Notes under the pieces: model-generated | What the model was told of the DNA's origin: nothing | What the model saw: only the letters and a program-made list of their open reading frames with translations | Database searches by the model: none | Origin: Acinetobacter sp. ANC 4648 | GTDB taxonomy: Bacteria > Pseudomonadota > Gammaproteobacteria > Pseudomonadales > Moraxellaceae | Direction of reading: 5' to 3' | Length of the DNA: 64,000 nt | Assembly (NCBI RefSeq): GCF_002135345.1 | Contig: NZ_NEGI01000005.1 | Coordinates: 124,001-188,000, forward strand | Translations under genes and position numbers: made by a program | Shown: positions 25,302 to 35,200 of the stretch, piece by piece | Layout of the letters: every line of letters starts with the position of its first letter | Numbering within the stretch: position 1 is the stretch's first letter

Positions 25302-27548
25302 TTATTCAGTCACCTGAATTGCAAGTCCCGCTTGATTTGCAAGTTCAGTAAAGGTTGGAAAACTGGTTGCAACAGTTTCAGTACCCACAATGTTAATTTC
25401 ACCTGAAGTACGTAAGCCTGCCATTGAAAAACTCATGGCGATACGATGATCATGATGTGATTCTATTCCACCACCCGTGAAAATAGTTGACCAATCCCCA
25501 GATTTACCTTTACCTTGAATGATGATGCCATCATCAGTTGGCGTACAATCAATCCCCATTGTTTTCAAACCATCAGCCATAACTTGAATACGATCGGACT
25601 CTTTAACACGGAGCTCAGCCGCACCTGTAAGAATCGTTTGACCTTCCGCACATGCAGCTGCAATGAACAATGCAGGGAATTCATCAATCGCCAATGGCAC
25701 TTGATCTTCAGGTATATGAATGCCTTTAAGCGTCCGTGAACCACGAATTCGAATGTCTGCAATCGGTTCACCACCTGCAATACGTTCATTTTCCACGGTC
25801 AAATCAGCACCCATTTGTTTCAAAATTTCAATCACACCTGTACGCGTTGGATTAATACCAACTGCTTCAAGCATCACATCTGAATCTTGAGTAATCGCGG
25901 CTCCAACCATAAAGAATGCCGCAGATGAAATATCCGAAGGAACTTGAATTTCTGTCGCAACTAACTTCCCACCACCTTGCAGTGAGATACGATTACCTTC
26001 AGTTTTTACCGCATAACCAAAAGCACGTAACATGCGTTCAGTATGATCACGAGTCGGTTCTGGTTCTGTCACCGAAGTTTCACCAGCAGCCCAAAGACCT
26101 GCCAATAAAATTCCTGATTTTACTTGTGCAGAAGCCATGGGTAAGTCGTAATGAATCCCTTGTAGATTTTGATTACCGGTAATTGATATTGGTGGTGTAC
26201 CACGCTCACCCGTAGTTTGTATCTGTGCACCCATTGCACGTAACGGCTTAGCAATACGTTCCATTGGACGTTTCGACAAAGATGCATCACCAGTCATCAC
26301 TGAATCAAACTTTTGCGCACACAACATGCCCGAAAGCAAACGCATCGATGTCCCTGAATTCCCCATATACAAAGCACTTGCAGGTGCTTTTAAACCATGG
26401 ATACCCACGCCATGAATCGTCACTTCACCATTCTTAGGTCCTTCAATACTCACCCCCATATCTCGGAAAGCTTGTAAAGTTGCAAGTGCATCTTCACCTT
26501 CCAAGAATCCTGTGACATGAGTCGTCCCTTCTGCAATCGCACCAAACATGATGGAGCGATGCGACACTGACTTATCCCCTGGCACGGTGAACTTACCTTT
26601 GAAAGTCTGAGATCCTGGCAAAATAGTAAATTGTTGTGTCACCTTATTTTTCTCCATCAAAGGTTTATTGGCGAGCATATGATTGAAATGCTGGCGTGCT
26701 GCTTGAGCATGTCCCAACAATCCCATCAAAGCTTGAGAATTTTCAGCTTCTATCAGGTTACGCAAAGTCGCAAGTTGTGCTTCAAAGCCATCTACGGCTT
26801 TTAAAATGGCTTTTTTATTGGCAAAAAAGATGTCATGCCACATATGTGGATCACTGGCAGCAATACGCGAAAAATCACGAAAACCGCCCGCTGCATAACG
26901 AAATATATCAAAATTATCTTCGCGATTCGCAAGCTGTTCGACCAAGTTAAACGCCATAAGATGTGGAAGATGACTGGTATGTGCCAGTACTTCATCATGC
27001 TTATCGACATCCATGCAAATGACTTCAGCTTTAGCCGCTTGCCACAATTGAATTAACTTCTCAACTGCCCAATCTGCACTGGTGGGTAAAGGCGTTAAAA
27101 TTACTTTATGATTGGCAAATAAATCAACTTTACCTGCATGTACCCCAGTATGTTCAGCCCCTGCAATTGGATGCCCCGGTATAAAGCCTGCTGGTAAATT
27201 TTCACCAAAGACAGCCTTAGCAGCATCCACTACATTACCTTTGGTACTCCCCACATCAGTGATGATGGCATATTCAGATAAGTAAGGCCGAATGGTTTCT
27301 AAAACCTTTTGCGTAGCTCGTACTGGTAAGGCCAATACTACTAAATCAGCACCTTTGACCGCTTCAATCGGATCGGTAAAACCAGCTTGGATCAAACCTA
27401 ATGCCTTGGCATCATCCAAGGTCTTTTGTGAACGCGTAGATGCCACGATTTGATCTGCCAATTTTTCAGCGATGATCACACGTGCCAAACTCGAACCAAT
27501 CAGCCCAAGCCCAATAAATGCAACTTTTTTAAATAATATTTGTGACAT
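25302..27548 (-). CDS. Fused prephenate dehydrogenase / EPSP synthase (TyrA-AroA)
   Basis: 748 residues with two complete enzymes. The N-terminal 300 are prephenate/arogenate dehydrogenase: NAD motif VAFIGLGLIGSSLARVI, DVGSTKG, PGHPIAGAEHTG. The C-terminal 430 are 3-phosphoshikimate 1-carboxyvinyltransferase: PGDKSVSHRSIMFGAIAEG, LYMGNSGTSMRLLSG, RIRGSRTLKGI, LRVKESDRI, ITTG-type GGGIESHHDHRIAMSF. One product makes tyrosine from prephenate and the other makes EPSP in the common shikimate pathway. The fusion is a known trait of Acinetobacter and some relatives. It lies just downstream of pheA, 21 bases apart, likely co-transcribed. Confidence 0.95.
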   Translation of the reverse strand: MSQILFKKVAFIGLGLIGSSLARVIIAEKLADQIVASTRSQKTLDDAKALGLIQAGFTDPIEAVKGADLVVLALPVRATQKVLETIRPYLSEYAIITDVGSTKGNVVDAAKAVFGENLPAGFIPGHPIAGAEHTGVHAGKVDLFANHKVILTPLPTSADWAVEKLIQLWQAAKAEVICMDVDKHDEVLAHTSHLPHLMAFNLVEQLANREDNFDIFRYAAGGFRDFSRIAASDPHMWHDIFFANKKAILKAVDGFEAQLATLRNLIEAENSQALMGLLGHAQAARQHFNHMLANKPLMEKNKVTQQFTILPGSQTFKGKFTVPGDKSVSHRSIMFGAIAEGTTHVTGFLEGEDALATLQAFRDMGVSIEGPKNGEVTIHGVGIHGLKAPASALYMGNSGTSMRLLSGMLCAQKFDSVMTGDASLSKRPMERIAKPLRAMGAQIQTTGERGTPPISITGNQNLQGIHYDLPMASAQVKSGILLAGLWAAGETSVTEPEPTRDHTERMLRAFGYAVKTEGNRISLQGGGKLVATEIQVPSDISSAAFFMVGAAITQDSDVMLEAVGINPTRTGVIEILKQMGADLTVENERIAGGEPIADIRIRGSRTLKGIHIPEDQVPLAIDEFPALFIAAACAEGQTILTGAAELRVKESDRIQVMADGLKTMGIDCTPTDDGIIIQGKGKSGDWSTIFTGGGIESHHDHRIAMSFSMAGLRTSGEINIVGTETVATSFPTFTELANQAGLAIQVTE

Positions 27549-27569
27549 GACGAAAACAGATTACCTTAC

Positions 27570-28679
27570 TTACAACACAGCGATAGGGTATGAACCTAAC
27601 ACTCGCACTTCTTTAACCAATGGTCGAATATCTTCAATAGCAGCTTTGACATTGTCCTGTTCAACATGACCCTCTAGATCAATAAAGAATACATAAGCCC
27701 ATTTTTCTGGCAATGCAGGACGAGTTTCAATACTGGTTAAACTAATATTATGTTTTGCAAAAGGTGCAAGGATTTCCAATAAAGCCCCTGCACGGTCATG
27801 AGCAGAAATCAATAAAGAAGTCTTATCATTACCACTTGGTGCTACTTTTTCGCGCCCAATCACCAAAAAACGCGTGGTATTTTCAGGATTATCTTCAATA
27901 TTACTATGCAAAATTTCGAGGTCGTAAATACTGGCAGCCACATCTGATGCAATGGCTGCTGAATGCCACTCGTTACGAATACGACGTGCCGCTTCTGCAT
28001 TTGAACTCAGTGCCACTCGCTCCACACCCGGATAATGGGCATCAAGCCATCCACGGCATTGTGCTAAAGTTTGTTGATGTGCATAAATTTGTTTAATGCT
28101 ATTTTTTTGAGTATTTGCTGAAACTAAAAACTGATGATGAATCCGTAGTTCAACTTCACCAATCACATTTAAATGTGATGCTTTAAAACAATCTAGCGTA
28201 TGGTTCACAATCCCTTCAGATGAATTTTCAACGGGGACTAAACCATAATGTGCACCACCTGCTTCAACTTCACGAAAAACTTCGTCAATTGTAGGTAATG
28301 GACGTACCACTGCATCTTGTCCAAAATGTTTAAGTACTGCTGAATGAGTATAGGTTCCAACAGGCCCTAAAAATGCAATACTTTGTGGCGCTTCCAGTGC
28401 CAAACATGCAGACATAATTTCACGGAATAAACGTGCCATGGTGGTGTCTGATAATGGCCCTTCATTACGTTCCATAACATGACGTAAAACTTGCGCCTCA
28501 CGTTCAGGACGATAAAACATTGGATTCTCTTCGGAAGCAAATTTCGCTTTTGCAACTGCTTCCGCCAATTTAGCGCGACGGTTAATCAGCTGTTGAATCT
28601 GTTGATCAACAGAATCAATATCCTCACGGATTTTAGAAAGGTCTAGAGAAGTCGTGGTGTTTTGATCATCGTTGATCAT
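27570..28679 (-). CDS. pheA: Chorismate mutase / prephenate dehydratase (P-protein)
   Basis: About 369 residues from ATG 28679; the frame opens earlier, at 28736, without family character. The chorismate mutase domain is at about 10-95 (IREDIDSVDQQIQQLINRRAKLAEAVAKAK), the prephenate dehydratase domain at about 100-280 (SIAFLGPVGTYTHSAVLKHFG, LVPVENSSEGIVNHTLD, NTTRFLVIG), and the ACT regulatory domain at about 290-365 (KTSLLISAHDRAGALLEILAPF, ESRP-like SIETRP). It converts chorismate to phenylpyruvate and is feedback-inhibited by Phe through the ACT domain. With tyrA-aroA downstream it forms an aromatic amino acid operon. Confidence 0.95.
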   Translation of the reverse strand: MINDDQNTTTSLDLSKIREDIDSVDQQIQQLINRRAKLAEAVAKAKFASEENPMFYRPEREAQVLRHVMERNEGPLSDTTMARLFREIMSACLALEAPQSIAFLGPVGTYTHSAVLKHFGQDAVVRPLPTIDEVFREVEAGGAHYGLVPVENSSEGIVNHTLDCFKASHLNVIGEVELRIHHQFLVSANTQKNSIKQIYAHQQTLAQCRGWLDAHYPGVERVALSSNAEAARRIRNEWHSAAIASDVAASIYDLEILHSNIEDNPENTTRFLVIGREKVAPSGNDKTSLLISAHDRAGALLEILAPFAKHNISLTSIETRPALPEKWAYVFFIDLEGHVEQDNVKAAIEDIRPLVKEVRVLGSYPIAVL

Positions 28680-28866
28680 TGTTATGTCGCCCTGCAAAAC
28701 GGTTATGTAAACAGTATAACAATAGTTAGCTTTCAATTGTTACGCAATACGACTTTTCAGCATACCGCGTTAAAAACATACAGTTGAATAAATTTTCAGC
28801 TCAACGAATGACATCTATAGACTTTATTTTTCTACCTCTAGAAATGAAAAGCCACATATTCCAAAA

Positions 28867-28894
28867 AAATACCCTAATCTAAATTAGGGTATTT
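28867..28894 (-). terminator. Intrinsic terminator after the 76-aa membrane protein gene
   Basis: 12-base perfect stem AAATACCCTAAT / ATTAGGGTATTT, CTAA loop, T-run on the minus strand. Confidence 0.85.
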
Positions 28895-28914
28895 CAATAA
28901 CATAATCAGTGATA

Positions 28915-29145
28915 TTAAAATCGGAGTGAGGGGATAAAAATTCCTAAAACAAACCAAATCGATGAAAAAATCCAAAGGATCAAAACGTAAAATCGTATCT
29001 GCTCAGCATTCCAGTCCCATGTAAACCAACCCAAAGTAAGTCCAGCTTTCCAGCCTTCAATTTGTTGAGCACCACCCCACGAAAGAATCCATTTATAAAC
29101 AAAAGACTGGCAACAAAATTGTACGATCCACGCAATGAGACTCAT
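28915..29145 (-). CDS. Small membrane protein (76 aa), unrecognised
   Basis: ATG at 29145 with an AGGAG ribosome-binding site seven bases upstream. Two hydrophobic parts: about residues 1-20 (MSLIAWIVQFCCQSFVYKW) and about 50-72 (FYVLILWIFSSIWFVLGIF), joined by a Trp/Gly-rich loop (GGAQQIEGWKAGLTLGWFTWDW). Probably an inner-membrane protein. It lies 32 bases downstream of the acyl-CoA dehydrogenase gene and ends at a terminator, so it is probably the second gene of that operon. Confidence 0.65.
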   Translation of the reverse strand: MSLIAWIVQFCCQSFVYKWILSWGGAQQIEGWKAGLTLGWFTWDWNAEQIRFYVLILWIFSSIWFVLGIFIPSLRF

Positions 29146-29177
29146 AACATTCTCCTCAATAACGCTCTGGTTTAGTT

Positions 29178-30320
29178 CTAACGACCAATCAAACCACGTG
29201 CGACGATTTCTTTCATAATTTCATTGGTGCCACCATAAATACGCTGAATACGAGCATCCACAAAGAAACGTGAAATTGGATATTCGCTCATATAACCATA
29301 GCCACCAAACAACTGTAATAAGTTATCAGCAACTTTCATTTGCATATCCGTACTGAAACATTTAAGTGCTGCAGCAGTTTCGACATCCAGCTTCTGCTCT
29401 TTATACAATGCTAAATTTTGATTATAGAATGCTGCTGTTGCCAGCTCATCAATCTTTGCTTGAGCTAAAACAAAACGCGTATTTTGAAATTGACCAATCG
29501 CCTGACCAAAAGCTTGACGCTCTTTAACATATAACGTTGTAATATCAATTGCACCACGAATAGCACCCAACGCTGTTGCCGCAATCGCAGTACGTTCACG
29601 TGGTAACTCTTGCATTAAATAGGCAAAACCCTGTCCTGCTTGACCTAAAATTTGATTGGCTGGAACTTTGACGTTATCAAAAAACAATTCAGAGGTATCT
29701 TGTGAGTGCAAACCAATTTTTTCTAAGTTTGTACCTTTCTTAAAACCTTCTAAATGTGTATCCACCAATAATAGTGAAACTCCTTTAGCACGAGCTTGAG
29801 GATCAGTTTTAGCTGCTAAAACAACTAAGTCCGCATGTTGTCCATTTGAGATAAATGTCTTTGAACCATTCAGTAAGTAATGGTCCCCATTTAAAATTGC
29901 TGATGTTCGCATAGCCTGTAAGTCAGATCCTGCACCTGGCTCAGTCATCCCTATTGCACCAACAACCTCACCAGAGACCATTTTAGGTAACCAATATTGC
30001 TTTTGCTCTTCATTGGCAATATGCAAAATATAGGGCGCAGCAATTTCAGAATGACATGAGATTGCAGTAGATAATGCGCCATAACCTGCTCGTGCAGATT
30101 CTTCGACCAGCATTAACGAATATTCGGTTGGAACACCATATCCACCATATTGCTCAGGTACATCGACACATAAATAACCATTTTCCCCTAATAGTGACCA
30201 AACTGAACGTGGCATTAAGCCTTCACGCTCCCATTGCTCATAATGTGGAGCGATATGATCATTCATAAAGCGCTTAAAATTATCGCGAAAAAGTTCTAAA
30301 TCTGCATCATACGCTAGCAT
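29178..30320 (-). CDS. Acyl-CoA dehydrogenase
   Basis: 380 residues, standard length. FAD and substrate motifs are IGMTEPGAGSDLQAMRTSA (about residues 122-140) and YLLNGSKTFISNGQHADL. The catalytic base is probably the Glu in IYGGTNEIMKEIVARGLIG at the C-terminus. The LPRERTAIAATALGAIRGA and RQAFGQAIGQFQ segments are typical of short/medium or long-chain members. It oxidises an acyl-CoA thioester to the trans-2-enoyl-CoA. No other beta-oxidation genes are near, so chain-length specificity is open. Confidence 0.92.
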   Translation of the reverse strand: MLAYDADLELFRDNFKRFMNDHIAPHYEQWEREGLMPRSVWSLLGENGYLCVDVPEQYGGYGVPTEYSLMLVEESARAGYGALSTAISCHSEIAAPYILHIANEEQKQYWLPKMVSGEVVGAIGMTEPGAGSDLQAMRTSAILNGDHYLLNGSKTFISNGQHADLVVLAAKTDPQARAKGVSLLLVDTHLEGFKKGTNLEKIGLHSQDTSELFFDNVKVPANQILGQAGQGFAYLMQELPRERTAIAATALGAIRGAIDITTLYVKERQAFGQAIGQFQNTRFVLAQAKIDELATAAFYNQNLALYKEQKLDVETAAALKCFSTDMQMKVADNLLQLFGGYGYMSEYPISRFFVDARIQRIYGGTNEIMKEIVARGLIGR

Positions 30321-30470
30321 TATTTCTATTCCTTGTTGCCATTGTTATTTCATTTTAACTCTAAGCATCCTAATCATTTTTTGACATGCTGTCATGACCG
30401 CATGTGATCATTTATTTTTGGCAATTGAACCAATTCAATACTTGAATATTTCTATTTCTTAAATAAAAAA

Positions 30471-30488
30471 AGGAAGCCGAAGCTTCCT
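30471..30488 (-). terminator. Intrinsic terminator of the two-partner secretion operon
   Basis: Stem AGGAAGC / GCTTCCT, loop CGAA, with a minus-strand run of seven Ts. Almost identical to the hairpin at 37059-37084 on the other side of the operon. Confidence 0.9.
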
Positions 30489-30553
30489 GAGGTAATGATA
30501 CTTTATTGTTATTATCTTAGGATTTCTTAAATCCTTACCAACGCGATTGCAAC

Positions 30554-32227
30554 TTAAAAGTTTTTGCGGATGCTTAACCAATATTGATTGTCATTGCGGT
30601 CTTTCAGCTGACTTGGAGTATTGCCAATTGGAAATGCAACTTCAGCATTGGCTTGAAGATTCCACACACTGCTCCAGTTAAAGCCTAATCCAGCACTACT
30701 AATTCTTGCTCGATTAGAACCACTATTCGCCTGCCATTTTTCCGCATTTAAAATCACTTCTGCCGTATCTACAAAAAATTTTGCACCCACTTGGTTTTTC
30801 GCATTAGCAAATAATGATTGACGAAGTTCTGTGGTTGCATAATAACCGCTTGAACCTGCGAATTGGCTGGCTTCGTATCCACGGACATTAAATGGACCGC
30901 CACTCAGGTATTGTTCTGCACTATCTAGATTGTATGGACTATATTGTCCGTAAATCCCCATATAAGCTTGAGTACCTTTCTTACCTAGGTTTTGTAGGCG
31001 AGATAGATTAAGCCCAACACTGTAGAAATCGCCTTTGGTATTTGCCGTTTGCTCATCTAACGCAGCTGCATTGGCATTTTTAAATTTCACTCGGCCATAA
31101 CTACTCGAAGCACCGAATTGAGTTAAGCCACCACCTGCCAACTGATCAAAATTAGAGCTATCCAAACGTGCTGTAATTAAATCAATATCCCGATGTTTAT
31201 AATATTGGTTCAGCTGAATATCATCTTCAAGTTGCTTATGGTCGTACTGTAGTGTGACTAAGGTTTCTGAGGTATTGGTAAGTAAAGCTGGTTGCGTAAT
31301 CCAAACACTAGTTTGTGCGGCATGCCCCTCTGCACCAATTACTTTCAGTTCTTTACCCAATTTATAGTCAAGATAGGAATAACTTGCACCTGCACGTGTG
31401 CCCATGCCAGTAAAGGTAAAGGCATATCCTACTTTGCCATAATTCATATCCGAACCAGCTGTCATTCCATCTAGACTCAGCTCGTCCCCTAATCCAGCTA
31501 AGTTATTCAATGTAATTCCAGCACTGAATCGAGCTTTGCCTGTATATTCGTTACCAAAATTATCTGCACCAACATAGCCTGTAACTAAAGCTGTATTTTT
31601 TACTTCGACATTCAATAGACTACTCCCTGTACTCGCACCTGGAGATAGTACATTTCGGGTCGCCACGCCACTAAGTCGATTCAGCAGTTTCAGTTGATGC
31701 TCTAGCTGTTGGCTATTAATTTGTTTACCAACTTCTAAAGGTGCAACTGTGGCATCGATTAACCAATTTTGAGTGCGACTTTGATTGTCTATTTGGGTTT
31801 TATCATAGCGTGCTTCAAGAATTGCAATTCTCACCACACCCTGACTTAAAGTCTGTTGGGGTAAGTAAGCACGGCTATAAGGATAGCCTTTACTTTGGTA
31901 ATACTGGGTAATCCGTTGTACCACATCATTCAACTGTGTCAGCGTTAAACTTTGACCTTCTGCATCTGCCACCAGTGCATGCAACTGTGCAGCGCTAAAG
32001 CGGTGATTGCCCTCAATAACAATTTTTTGTACTGGAATTTGGACATTTGAATCTTGTGGATTCATCATTGTTGGGCTGCTTTCCACTTCTACCGCAGCTT
32101 GTGGTACAGGTAATATAGGGGGTTGTTGTTGTTGCAACAACTGCCCTGAATTAGGTACAGGTGCTGCAATCGTAACCATTGAACATGCACTGATAGATAA
32201 GGCAAGTAAAGTATATTGTCGTTTCAT
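30554..32227 (-). CDS. TpsB outer-membrane transporter (ShlB/FhaC/HecB family)
   Basis: 557 residues with signal peptide (about 1-22). A proline/Gln-rich linker is followed by POTRA domains (VQKIVIEGNHRFSAAQLHALV; YYQSKGYPYSRAYLPQQTL; GVVRIAILEARYDK), then a 16-strand barrel of the haemolysin-activator type with TNVEVKN-like and GYVGADNFGNEYTGKARF strands. It also has the conserved GPFNVRGY motif (about residue 450) and ends in Phe (IRKNF), the usual outer-membrane signal. It secretes the TpsA encoded immediately upstream, three bases away. Confidence 0.93.
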   Translation of the reverse strand: MKRQYTLLALSISACSMVTIAAPVPNSGQLLQQQQPPILPVPQAAVEVESSPTMMNPQDSNVQIPVQKIVIEGNHRFSAAQLHALVADAEGQSLTLTQLNDVVQRITQYYQSKGYPYSRAYLPQQTLSQGVVRIAILEARYDKTQIDNQSRTQNWLIDATVAPLEVGKQINSQQLEHQLKLLNRLSGVATRNVLSPGASTGSSLLNVEVKNTALVTGYVGADNFGNEYTGKARFSAGITLNNLAGLGDELSLDGMTAGSDMNYGKVGYAFTFTGMGTRAGASYSYLDYKLGKELKVIGAEGHAAQTSVWITQPALLTNTSETLVTLQYDHKQLEDDIQLNQYYKHRDIDLITARLDSSNFDQLAGGGLTQFGASSSYGRVKFKNANAAALDEQTANTKGDFYSVGLNLSRLQNLGKKGTQAYMGIYGQYSPYNLDSAEQYLSGGPFNVRGYEASQFAGSSGYYATTELRQSLFANAKNQVGAKFFVDTAEVILNAEKWQANSGSNRARISSAGLGFNWSSVWNLQANAEVAFPIGNTPSQLKDRNDNQYWLSIRKNF

Positions 32228-32230
32228 GAA

Positions 32231-35200
32231 TTAGTGCTCCCCTGTTAATGTACGTAGGCCTGTGGTATTGACGCCACCATTTCTAACTTCTACATTGATG
32301 TTATCCATAGCCACATTTGTTGTCGGTAAGTATTGTGGACGTCTTAATTGTATTGCTTGCATATAAGCTTCCGGGGTAAGCATGTGTATATCTGCTGTTG
32401 TTTGGGCTGTTGTATCGACCAAATAATAGTTTCCAGCATCTGTACCGCTTAAACTAAGTCCAGTAATCTGCACATTTTTATTTTGTCCTGTAGCTGAACT
32501 TTCAAATTGCCCTATACCGCTATTTACGTGTAGATTATCCCCCACTAAGATGCCATTAAATTGAGCATTTGAAGTATTTAAAGCCACATCTATTTGTCCA
32601 TTATAAATACGATTATCCGCTGTAATTCCTGCAATTGAATTAATATTGGCTTTTGTGATATCTGCTGTCGTTTGGGCTGTATTGACTACTAATTCATAGT
32701 TATTTGAATCTGTGCCACTTAAGCTAATTTTGGAAATATCAACTCGTTTATCTATACCAGCATTTTTATCCGTAAATTGTCCTGTTGCCGTTGCAACATT
32801 GAGTTGATCACCATGAATAATGCCATCAAATTGTGCTGATCCAGTATTCAATGCAACATTCGTACTTGTGTCATAAACTCGATCATTGGCGGTAATGCCA
32901 GTGACTTGGTTAATTTTAGCTTTAGCAATGTCTAATGAACCATCTACAAACGTTAAAGCATAGTTTGTATCAGTACCTGAAGCGATGTTGCTATAACTGC
33001 CCGCATTCTTGCCAGTCGCTGATGCACTGACACCAGTTAGAACGGTTGTATCTTCACCATTCACTAGGCCTGTTGCACTAAAGCCTGATACGGTTTGGTT
33101 TTGGCCGTTATAGATTGTATTTAAACTATTCGCAGTCACTGTCGCTTGGGCTTTCGCAATGTCTAATGAACCATCTACAAACGTTAAAGCATAGTTCGTA
33201 TCACTACCTGAGGCGATGTTGCTATAACTACCCGCATTCTTGCCAGTCGCTGATGCACTGACACCAGTCAGAACGGTTGTATCTTCACCATTCACTAGGC
33301 CTGTTGCACTAAAGCCTGATACGGTTTGGTTTTGGCCGTTATAGATTGTATTTAAACTATTCGCAGTCACTGTCGCTTGGGCTTTACTGATATTAGCAGT
33401 GCTACTTGCTGTGGTATTAACTAAATTATAGTTACCTGCATCGGTACCACCCAAGCCAATAGCATTGATCATCACGGTCTTAGCCGTACCCGCATTCTTA
33501 TCACTGAAACTAGCATTTGCAGAAGATACCGTTAGATTATCTCCACTAATCAGTCCATTAAATGATGCACCAGTTGTACTCAAGCTTGCTGCAGTAGTTC
33601 CATCATAAATTTTATTACCAGCAATAATACCAGTCACACTGTTGATAGTGGCTCTACTGATATTAGCAGTGCTACTTGCTGTGGTATTAACTAAATTATA
33701 GTTACCTGCATCGGTACCACCCAAGCCAATAGCATTGATCATCACGGTCTTAGCCGTGCCCGCATTCTTATCACTGAAACTAGCATTTGCAGAAGATACC
33801 GTTAGATTATCTCCACTAATCAGTCCATTAAATGATGCACCAGTTGTACTCAAGCTTGCTGCAGTAGTTCCATCATAAATTTTATTACCAGCAATAATAC
33901 CAGTCACACTGTTGATAGTGGCTCTACTGATATTAGCAGTGCTACTTGCTGTGGTATTAACTAAATTATAGTTACCTGCATCGGTACCACCCAAGCCAAT
34001 AGCATTGATCATCACGGTCTTAGCCGTACCCGCATTCTTATCACTGAAACTAGCATTTGCAGAAGATACCGTTAGATTATCTCCGCTAATCAGTCCATTA
34101 AATAATGCACCAGTTGTACTCAAGCTTGCTGCAGTAGTTCCATCATAAATTTTATTATTAGCTGTAATTCCTGTAACGTTCAGACCTTTTTTTTCTATTG
34201 TTAATGATCCTGAACCCCCATTGGCTTTATAAATTACATCATCACCAAACTGAGTTGTATTTGCTGCGATTGGAACACCAGTAATCAGAATTGAACCATC
34301 ATTTAAACTATAAACTCCCGCATTTTTACTGGTTGTCTTATAATTCAGACCTGAAGCCAGAATTCCAGAAACAATCAATCCATCATAAGTTTTACCAGAA
34401 AAATTAGCGACAATTTCTGTTATCAATGGTTTAAGGAAATGACGTAATAACGGAGCGGATCTTCCTTCATAAATACGCCAGACTTTTCCTGTACCACCTG
34501 CATCATCAATATCCCAACCTGCAAAAGTAGAAATTTGTTGAAGTGCTGTTGTGGTCTTTCCTACACCACCAGCACTGCTTGTTCTTCCAGAAGTACTGGT
34601 GTTCCAGAAACTATTTGCCGTTGTACCATTACCACCACCAACAAGACCACCAACATACTGATTCCCAGTTACACTTCCTGATGAATAATTTTTATCGACA
34701 CTTCCACCATTGAACCCAACCAATCCTCCAACATACTGATTTCCGATGACCGTACCTGTTGCATAAGAATTATTAATTTGTCCTGATATGCCACCAATTA
34801 AACCGCCAACATAATTATTTCCTGTCACTGCACCTGTTGCAAAAGAGGAACTTACAACACCATCGTTATAACCAACCAGACCACCAATATTGTTATTATT
34901 CGAATATTTTCCTTTTACAGTCACATTGGCATAAGAATTTAAAATATTTCCTGAATTATAATTCCAGCCTACCAATCCGCCATACTGATCAGTATTACCT
35001 GTGACTAAACCCGTATTGACATAAACATTATTAATCGTGCCTAGATTAATCCCCACGATTCCACCTGTTTTCCCATAACCTGAATAACTTATATTCTTCA
35101 GTCCAACATTTTGTATAAGTGCATCCTGATGCGTAATCGCAAACAGTCCAATCCCTTGATACATAGACTCAATACTTAATCCACTAATCGCATGCCCTAA

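Noticed and set aside
32920-34165. Long repeats as a possible mobile element
   Set aside because: They are in-frame protein repeats of the TpsA exoprotein, multiples of three in length.
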